9,833 nucleotides of DNA from Pseudomonadota bacterium. GTDB lineage: Bacteria > Pseudomonadota > Gammaproteobacteria > Pseudomonadales > Azotimanducaceae. The DNA lies in contig JAACDS010000187.1 of the NCBI GenBank assembly GCA_009936895.1, forward strand, positions 1 through 9,833, written 5' to 3'. Positions 6,511 through 9,833 of this stretch are shown piece after piece (position 1 is the first letter of the stretch; each line of letters starts with the position of its first letter). The translations under genes were made by a program, and so were the position numbers. The notes beneath the pieces were generated by a model. It had not been told where the DNA came from, made no database searches, and saw only the letters and a program-made list of their open reading frames with translations.

Positions 6511-7338
6511 CTAGCGCTTACCGCGACGACGAACGATAAGATCGTCAGTGCGCTTGTTCTTTCTGGTCTTGTGTCCCTTCGTTGGAACACCCCAAGGGGT
6601 CACCGGATGACGACCACCGGACGTCTTACCTTCACCACCACCATGCGGGTGATCGACTGGGTTCATGGCCACACCACGAACCGTTGGCCGCACGCCACGC
6701 CAGCGCTTCGCGCCAGCCTTACCGAGAGAGCGCAAGCTGTGTTCGCTGTTACCCACTTCACCGAGCGTTGCGCGGCATTCGCTCAATACGCGTCGCATCT
6801 CACCCGAGCGCAAGCGCAAGGTCGCATAGGTACCTTCGCGAGCCACCAACTGGCATGAGCCGCCGGCGCTCCGAACCATCTGAGCACCCTTACCGGGCTT
6901 GAGTTCGACGCAGTGGATCACACTACCTACGGGGATATTTCGAATGGCCAATGTGTTTCCGGGCTTAATCGGCGACGTTGGCCCACTCATAATCGGATCG
7001 CCAGCATGGACGCCCTTGGGGGCGATAATGTAACGGCGCTCGCCATCTGCGTACTTGAGCAATGCAATATTGGCGGTACGGTTTGGATCGTATTCCAAGC
7101 GCTCTACGACCGCTGGGATTCCGTCCTTGTCGCGCTTCCAATCGATAATTCGATAGTGCTGCTTATGGCCGCCACCACGGTGGCGTGTCGTGATGCGGCC
7201 TGCATTGTTACGACCACCAGACTTCTTCTGTGGCGTCAACAACGCTTTGTGCGGCGCACCTTTATGCAGCTCTGAATCTACAACCTTGACGACAAATCGA
7301 CGCCCAGGAGAGGTTGGTTTTGTCTTTACAACAGCCAT
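6511..7338 (-). CDS. rplB: 50S ribosomal protein L2 (uL2)
   Basis: L2 is a primary 23S rRNA binder, needed for subunit association and for peptidyl-transferase activity. It is 275 aa (273 in E. coli). The N-terminal OB-fold region contains KSGGRNNAGRITTRHRGGGH (about 39-58), then YRIIDWKRDKDGIPAVVERLEYDPNR. The C-terminal SH3-like region contains GEVGNSEH and the signature AMNPVDHPHGGGEG; its histidines at about 230 and 232 include the one found important for activity in E. coli (His229). The tail HKTRKNKRTDDLIVRRR is basic. ATG start, 10 nt after rplW. Confidence 0.99.
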   Translation of the reverse strand: MAVVKTKPTSPGRRFVVKVVDSELHKGAPHKALLTPQKKSGGRNNAGRITTRHRGGGHKQHYRIIDWKRDKDGIPAVVERLEYDPNRTANIALLKYADGERRYIIAPKGVHAGDPIMSGPTSPIKPGNTLAIRNIPVGSVIHCVELKPGKGAQMVRSAGGSCQLVAREGTYATLRLRSGEMRRVLSECRATLGEVGNSEHSLRSLGKAGAKRWRGVRPTVRGVAMNPVDHPHGGGEGKTSGGRHPVTPWGVPTKGHKTRKNKRTDDLIVRRRGKR

Positions 7339-7348
7339 GCCTAAACCC

Positions 7349-7645
7349 TTATTCCGCCACCATGTAGTCGAGCTCTTGGCCCGCAGCTACAGTGACGTAT
7401 GCTTTTTTCCAATTCTTCTTGCGCGACATACCGCGAGCGGTGCGCTTCAGCTTGCCTTTGACGTTAGCGGTCGTGACCTTGGTCACTGACACACTAAAAA
7501 TGCTTTCAACAGCTGCTCGTATCTCTACTTTCGTCGCGTCAGGCGCTACCTTGAAGGCGTACTGATTAGCGACTTCGCCTTGGACAGATACCTTCTCGGT
7601 GATGTGAGGCTCACGCAGTACGGTGAAAATGCGTTCCTGGTTCAT
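7349..7645 (-). CDS. rplW: 50S ribosomal protein L23 (uL23)
   Basis: L23 rims the exit tunnel and is the main docking site for trigger factor and SRP. It is 98 aa (100 in E. coli): ERIFTVLREPHITEKVSV, then NQYAFKVAPDATKVEIRAAVESIFSV-type strand and helix, then VTTANVKGKLKR, GMSRKKNWKKAYVTV and a short C terminus. The ATG overlaps the rplD TGA (ATGA), a typical coupling junction. Confidence 0.98.
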   Translation of the reverse strand: MNQERIFTVLREPHITEKVSVQGEVANQYAFKVAPDATKVEIRAAVESIFSVSVTKVTTANVKGKLKRTARGMSRKKNWKKAYVTVAAGQELDYMVAE

Positions 7646-8247
7646 GCCAATACCCCTTCCAGTTTCTTCAGGGCGGGCACCGTAATCAGTACTTTGTCAT
7701 AGCTGATGAGGCTCACCGGATCCAAACCGTCTACATCGCGAACATCGATTCCTTTGACGTTGCGAGCGGCCAAGAACAAGTTCTCGTCAACCTCTTCGGT
7801 AACGATCAGTGCGCCGGACATATCCAGCTCTTTCAATTTAGCGACCAATGCCTTCGTCTTCGGCGCTTCCACAGAAAACGACTCGATCGCGACCAGCCGC
7901 TCTTGGCGAATCAGTTCGGATACGATGCACTGCAAGGCGCCGCGGTACATCTTTCGATTTACCTTGGTGGAGTGATCTTGTGGCTGAGCGGCAAAGGTTA
8001 CGCCACCGGACCGCCAGATTGGCGAACGGGTCGTACCAGCACGAGCGCGGCCCGTACCTTTTTGACGCCAGGGCTTCTTCCCGCCGCCGCTAACCGCCGA
8101 CCGGTTCTTTTGCGCGCGCGATCCCTGTCGAGCACCCGCCATGTAAGCAACAACGACTTGGTGAACCAATGCTTCGTTGTATTCCCGGCTAAATGCTGTG
8201 TCGGCAACTTCAACACTGCCACCGTCTACTGCGAGATTTAGATTCAT
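7642..8247 (-). CDS. rplD: 50S ribosomal protein L4 (uL4)
   Basis: L4 binds 23S rRNA domain I and extends a loop into the exit tunnel. In E. coli it also represses its own operon by promoting attenuation and blocking translation in the S10 leader. It is 201 aa, equal to E. coli. The tunnel loop is intact, with RAQKNRSAVSGGGKKPWRQK and GTGRARAGTTRSPIWRSGG (about residues 43-83). The C-terminal half carries the VDGLDPVSLISYDKVLIT-type block. ATGA overlaps join it to both rplC and rplW. Because extended hairpins lie upstream of rplC, L4 is one candidate ligand for that leader (inference). Confidence 0.98.
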   Translation of the reverse strand: MNLNLAVDGGSVEVADTAFSREYNEALVHQVVVAYMAGARQGSRAQKNRSAVSGGGKKPWRQKGTGRARAGTTRSPIWRSGGVTFAAQPQDHSTKVNRKMYRGALQCIVSELIRQERLVAIESFSVEAPKTKALVAKLKELDMSGALIVTEEVDENLFLAARNVKGIDVRDVDGLDPVSLISYDKVLITVPALKKLEGVLA

Positions 8248-8900
8248 TTCGCGTCTCCTGTGCCCGGACGCGCCTTAACAGCAGGCCGTATGCAGACATC
8301 TCCGCCTGGAGCTCCGGGTACCGCACCTTTGACCATGATCAAATTGCGCTCGGCATCCACGCGGACGATTTCCAAATTCTGGGTAGTGACTTTTGCCGCG
8401 CCCATATGGCCTGACATCTTCTTACCCTTGAATACGCGACCAGGAGTCTGACATTGACCAATCGAACCCGGCGCGCGGTGAGAGATCGAGTTACCGTGGG
8501 TGTTGTCTTGGCCGCGGAAGTTCCAGCGCTTGATGGTGCCGGCGTAGCCCTTACCCTTGGAGGTGCCTTGCACGTCGACAATCTGACCAGCCTCGAATTG
8601 ATCGACAGCCAGCTCACCACCGATATCCAGATCGCCCGCCTCGTCTACGCGAAATTCCCAAAGACCACGGCCACTGCCTGCATTCGCCTTGGCGAAGTGT
8701 CCGGCCATTGCCTTAGTCACCCGGCTGCGACGACGCTCGCCGGTGGTTACTTGAATCGCGACATAGCCGTCGTTATCCAGATTCTTCACCTGAGTAACTC
8801 GATTTGGTTCTGCTTCGATGACAGTCACGGGAACGGACACGCCTTCTTCAGTGAAGATCCGTGTCATACCGCTCTTTTTACCTATCAATCCAATTGCCAT
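8244..8900 (-). CDS. rplC: 50S ribosomal protein L3 (uL3)
   Basis: L3 starts 50S assembly with L24 and extends a loop to the peptidyl-transferase centre. It is 218 aa (209 in E. coli); the extra residues are mainly one after the initiator and a short C-terminal tail (RPGTGDAK). Conserved blocks are GKKSGMTRIFTEEGVSVPVTV, AGHFAKA, then GTSKGKGYAGTIKRWNF, HGNSISHRAPGSIGQ and the central loop QTPGRVFKGKKMSGHMG. That loop includes the Gln that PrmB methylates in E. coli (GQCQ here, GQNQ there). The ATG has AGGAAG about 6 nt upstream. It follows a 184-nt structured spacer, unlike the other genes of the block. Confidence 0.98.
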   Translation of the reverse strand: MAIGLIGKKSGMTRIFTEEGVSVPVTVIEAEPNRVTQVKNLDNDGYVAIQVTTGERRRSRVTKAMAGHFAKANAGSGRGLWEFRVDEAGDLDIGGELAVDQFEAGQIVDVQGTSKGKGYAGTIKRWNFRGQDNTHGNSISHRAPGSIGQCQTPGRVFKGKKMSGHMGAAKVTTQNLEIVRVDAERNLIMVKGAVPGAPGGDVCIRPAVKARPGTGDAK

Positions 8901-9048
8901 TGGTCTTCCTAACTTAAGCGTTCTACCTGCGGCGGTTACAACGGCGTGCGGACTTCCGCCTCTCTCTTTACGTAAAAGAAGAGGACTAAAGCCCGGCTTG
9001 CGCCTTTCGCCGACTCCCTATCGGAGTCTTTTGGTATCAAACAATAAA
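8901..9048 (-). promoter_or_regulatory. Structured rplC leader after the rpsJ hairpin
   Basis: Between the terminator-like hairpin and rplC the transcript can form further hairpins. One is GACTCC, 5-nt loop, GGAGTC at 9012-9028. A GGC-GCAA-GCC mini-hairpin with a GNRA loop follows at about 8993-9002. A 10-bp stem with one bulged G and loop TACGU lies at 8959-8984. A GCGG-AAGT-CCGC element that could instead pair over a longer range as GGCGG/CCGCC lies at about 8930-8960. The rplC Shine-Dalgarno AGGAAG closes the region. I found no convincing sigma70 promoter here. The layout resembles autoregulatory ribosomal-protein leaders, but the ligand is unknown and the fold is by eye. Confidence 0.5.
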
Positions 9049-9080
9049 AAGCTGCCTGGCCATTCCTGGCGAGACAGCTT
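9043..9080 (-). terminator. Intrinsic-terminator-like hairpin between rpsJ and rplC
   Basis: On the minus strand, starting 4 nt after the rpsJ stop, arms 9080-9067 and 9062-9049 form a 14-position stem (12 Watson-Crick pairs, one G-U, one C-C mismatch) closed by a GGAA tetraloop of the GNRA type. The stem runs into TTTTTATT. This fits a Rho-independent terminator or attenuator placed inside the operon. Since 20 r-protein genes lie below it and no strong promoter is visible between, termination must be partial or regulated. Confidence 0.7.
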
Positions 9081-9084
9081 CAAC

Positions 9085-9396
9085 TCAATTCAAACTAATC
9101 TGTACTTCCACCCCGGCCGCCAGATCGAGCTTCATCAGCGCGTCTACGGTTTTTTCCGTGGGTTCTACGATATCCAGGAGCCTCTTATGAGTTCGGATTT
9201 CGTACTGGTCCCGAGCGTCTTTGTTGACGTGGGGAGAAACCAAAATCGTAAAGCGTTCTTTACGCGTTGGCAGTGGAATAGGACCCCGCACCTGAGCGCC
9301 CGTGCGCTTGGCGGTGTCTACTATTTCCTGAGTCGACACATCAATTAAGCGATGATCGAATGCCTTCAGATGAATGCGAATACGCTGGTTTTGCAC
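9085..9396 (-). CDS. rpsJ: 30S ribosomal protein S10 (uS10) / NusE, GTG start
   Basis: S10 is a 30S head protein that also acts as NusE: with NusB it binds boxA RNA in rrn antitermination, and it contacts NusG. It is 103 aa, equal to E. coli, and nearly identical in blocks such as RLIDVSTQEIVDTAKRTGA, QVRGPIPLPTRKERFTILVS, HVNKDARDQYEIRTHKRL and DLAAGVEVQISLN. The initiator is GTG, fixed by an in-frame TAA directly before it (TAAGTG); GGAG lies 7 nt upstream. The gene is flanked by unusually long non-coding regions on both sides, and the upstream one contains a boxA sequence. Confidence 0.98.
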   Translation of the reverse strand: MQNQRIRIHLKAFDHRLIDVSTQEIVDTAKRTGAQVRGPIPLPTRKERFTILVSPHVNKDARDQYEIRTHKRLLDIVEPTEKTVDALMKLDLAAGVEVQISLN

Positions 9397-9416
9397 TTAC
9401 GAACTCCAAACCCAAA

Positions 9417-9476
9417 TTAAAGTTGCTGATCACATGCGAACGAGGGCGAACCTCGCTGCCGCGGGTGATCAAGCAT
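9417..9476 (-). other. Possible 19-codon leader frame overlapping boxA region
   Basis: ATG to TAA, product MLDHPRQRGSPSFACDQQL. AGGAG lies only 2 nt before the ATG, which is closer than optimal, so translation is uncertain. The Shine-Dalgarno begins on the last base of boxA, so NusB-S10 bound there would be expected to cover it. The frame ends 20 nt before rpsJ and most of it falls in a hairpin. No family resemblance. Confidence 0.25.
9427..9471 (-). other. Hairpin upstream of the rpsJ ribosome binding site
   Basis: A perfect 7-bp outer stem TGATCAC/GTGATCA (9465-9471 with 9427-9433) encloses an inner 5-bp stem CGAGG/CCTCG (9451-9455 with 9441-9445) with loop TTCGC. An outer GC pair extension is possible with a bulged T. 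No T-run follows. It could affect rpsJ translation, but the rpsJ GGAG lies outside it. Confidence 0.6.
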
Positions 9477-9482
9477 TTCTCC

Positions 9483-9494
9483 TGTTAAAGAGCG
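9483..9494 (-). promoter_or_regulatory. boxA antitermination element (NusB-S10 site)
   Basis: The minus strand reads CGCTCTTTAACA, matching the E. coli rrn boxA TGCTCTTTAACA at 11 of 12 positions, with all of GCTCTTTAACA identical. boxA RNA is bound by the NusB-NusE (S10) heterodimer, and it loads the rrn antitermination complex. Here it lies about 87 nt before the gene for NusE itself. A strong hairpin stands 8 nt upstream, the same relative order as boxB-boxA in rrn leaders. No GT-rich boxC-like sequence was seen after it. Confidence 0.75.
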
Positions 9495-9502
9495 TTTATC
9501 CA

Positions 9503-9533
9503 TCGGCCAGTCAACAATCGTTGAGCTGACCGA
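9503..9533 (-). other. Strong hairpin just upstream of boxA
   Basis: Minus-strand arms TCGGTCAGCTCAAC and GTTGACTGGCCGA pair over 13 positions, with one G-U and one bulged C, closed by a GATT loop. No T-run follows, so it is not an intrinsic terminator. Its position 8 nt before boxA recalls the boxB hairpin of rrn leaders. It may equally be a general leader element. Confidence 0.65.
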
Positions 9534-9563
9534 CCAATAAATTCCTAAATCTCTCTGCGACTT

Positions 9564-9632
9564 CTAGGTTTCACATTGTAAATCCGGCCGCAACAACCCT
9601 CTATCCGTCGATGGAGGCGCTTGGTTTTCCAC
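9564..9632 (-). other. Possible 22-codon leader peptide with strong ribosome binding site
   Basis: A GTG at 9632 follows GGGGAGGAG (9637-9645) by 4 nt, the best Shine-Dalgarno in the leader. The frame has 22 codons and a TAG. The product begins MENQAPPSTD and ends LLRPDLQCET, with no resemblance I recognise and no run of a single amino acid. It would start about 20 nt from the predicted transcript 5' end and stop about 70 nt before boxA. It may be a true leader peptide or chance; the Shine-Dalgarno is the main argument. Confidence 0.35.
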
Positions 9633-9653
9633 CTCACTCCTCCCCGGATCGGG

Positions 9654-9688
9654 CCGCGAATCATACAGACTGATTCTCAACCCGGCAA
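9654..9688 (-). promoter_or_regulatory. sigma70-type promoter of the S10-spc block
   Basis: Minus strand: -35 TTGCCG (9688-9683, 4 of 6), 17-bp spacer, -10 TATGAT (9665-9660, 5 of 6). The next bases are TCGCGGC, a GC-rich discriminator of the kind seen at ppGpp/DksA-sensitive stable-RNA and r-protein promoters. Predicted start near 9653. It lies about 60 nt after the tuf stop, so the block can be transcribed apart from tuf. Confidence 0.65.
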
Positions 9689-9747
9689 CACGTGATGCAG
9701 GGAAATGTGAAATTAATACCCTAAGCCCCGTACTGAGTATCGGTCGC

Positions 9748-9833
9748 CTAGTCGATGACCTTGGCGACAACGCCGGCGCCTACGGTACGGCCGCCTTCGC
9801 GGATCGCAAATCGCAGACCGTCATCCATCGCAA
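9748..9833 (-). CDS. tuf: Elongation factor Tu, C-terminal end only (5' part outside window)
   Basis: The last 27 codons and a TAG stop are visible: AMDDGLRFAIREGGRTVGAG then VVAKVID. This is the invariant C terminus of EF-Tu domain 3, the GTPase that brings aminoacyl-tRNA to the ribosome. Its place before rpsJ matches the usual str-S10 order. Which of possibly two tuf copies this is cannot be told. No strong terminator is visible after the stop, so some read-through into rpsJ is possible. Confidence 0.97.
   Translation of the reverse strand, partial: AMDDGLRFAIREGGRTVGAGVVAKVID

Larger units (their letters stand above)
9397..9653 (-). promoter_or_regulatory. rpsJ 5' leader (about 255 nt)
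   Basis: This is the expected untranslated leader from the predicted start near 9653 to the rpsJ GTG. In transcript order it holds a strong Shine-Dalgarno with a short frame (9564-9632), a small GAGGTG/CGCCTC hairpin (9614-9635), a long hairpin (9503-9533), boxA (9483-9494), a second short frame (9417-9476) and a hairpin that overlaps it (9427-9471), then the rpsJ ribosome binding site. It has no hairpin followed by a T-run, so an attenuator like that of the E. coli S10 leader is not apparent here. Confidence 0.6.

Noticed and set aside
9043..9062. Eight-codon frame starting ATG in the rpsJ-rplC hairpin
   Set aside because: AGGA touches the ATG with no spacing and the frame lies within the stem; not a plausible gene.
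9586..9597. Second promoter with -10 TACAAT near 9574-9579
   Set aside because: No acceptable -35 at 16-18 bp; TTGTTG is only 10 bp away.
9569..9712. Inverted repeat TTTCACATT / AATGTGAAA
   Set aside because: Nine bases, 126 nt apart, on either side of the predicted promoter, so the arms would pair only in tuf read-through RNA. Likely chance.
9716..9740. Terminator for tuf (ATACTC/GGGTAT stem)
   Set aside because: Only six pairs with one G-U, a 13-nt loop, and no proper T-run after it.
9633..9770. Upstream part of a 68-codon minus-strand frame running from inside tuf into the leader
   Set aside because: It overlaps the conserved EF-Tu C terminus in another frame and shows no family resemblance. 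Only its last 22 codons, behind a strong Shine-Dalgarno, are kept as a leader-peptide candidate.
1..9833. Mobile elements, CRISPR repeats, tRNA or rRNA genes, defence genes
   Set aside because: None seen on either strand; the block is contiguous housekeeping genes with uniform character.

Overview
This window is a ribosomal-protein gene block, all on the minus strand. Transcription runs from high to low coordinates. The right edge holds the last 27 codons of an elongation factor Tu gene. It is followed by a 351-nt non-coding leader and then 21 ribosomal-protein genes in the order rpsJ-rplC-rplD-rplW-rplB-rpsS-rplV-rpsC-rplP-rpmC-rpsQ (S10 operon) and rplN-rplX-rplE-rpsN-rpsH-rplF-rplR-rpsE-rpmD-rplO (spc operon). 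rplO runs off the left edge, where secY would be expected next. Protein sequences and lengths are closest to gammaproteobacterial forms: 219-aa S3, 101-aa S14 without a zinc ribbon, 179-aa L5, 103-aa S10. I infer a gammaproteobacterium, perhaps a marine lineage outside the Enterobacterales; the exact clade is not supported.

The genes are tightly packed. rplC-rplD and rplD-rplW share ATGA overlaps, rplP-rpmC and rpmD-rplO share TAATG junctions, rpmC-rpsQ overlap by 8 nt, and rplR-rpsE abut as TAG-ATG. The S10 and spc blocks are 6 nt apart, so there is no room there for a separate spc promoter like that of Escherichia coli. All the proteins are components of the 30S and 50S subunits. Those with extra regulatory roles known from E. 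coli are S10 (NusE in antitermination), L4 (repressor of the S10 operon) and S8 (repressor of spc).

The unusual content is regulatory. The rpsJ leader (9397-9747) contains a sigma70-like promoter with a GC-rich discriminator, a short possible leader peptide with a strong Shine-Dalgarno, a long hairpin, and a near-perfect boxA sequence (11 of 12 bases of the E. coli rrn boxA). boxA is the RNA site bound by NusB plus S10/NusE, so it sits in front of the gene for its own ligand. A second structured region, 184 nt between rpsJ and rplC, starts with an intrinsic-terminator-like hairpin and has further hairpins before the rplC ribosome binding site. Together these suggest that S10 may control its own operon through boxA, and that rpsJ can be uncoupled from the 20 genes below it. 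That circuit is inference and not shown by the sequence alone.

No mobile element, CRISPR array, tRNA or rRNA gene was seen. Plus-strand open frames overlapping the ribosomal genes look like shadows.
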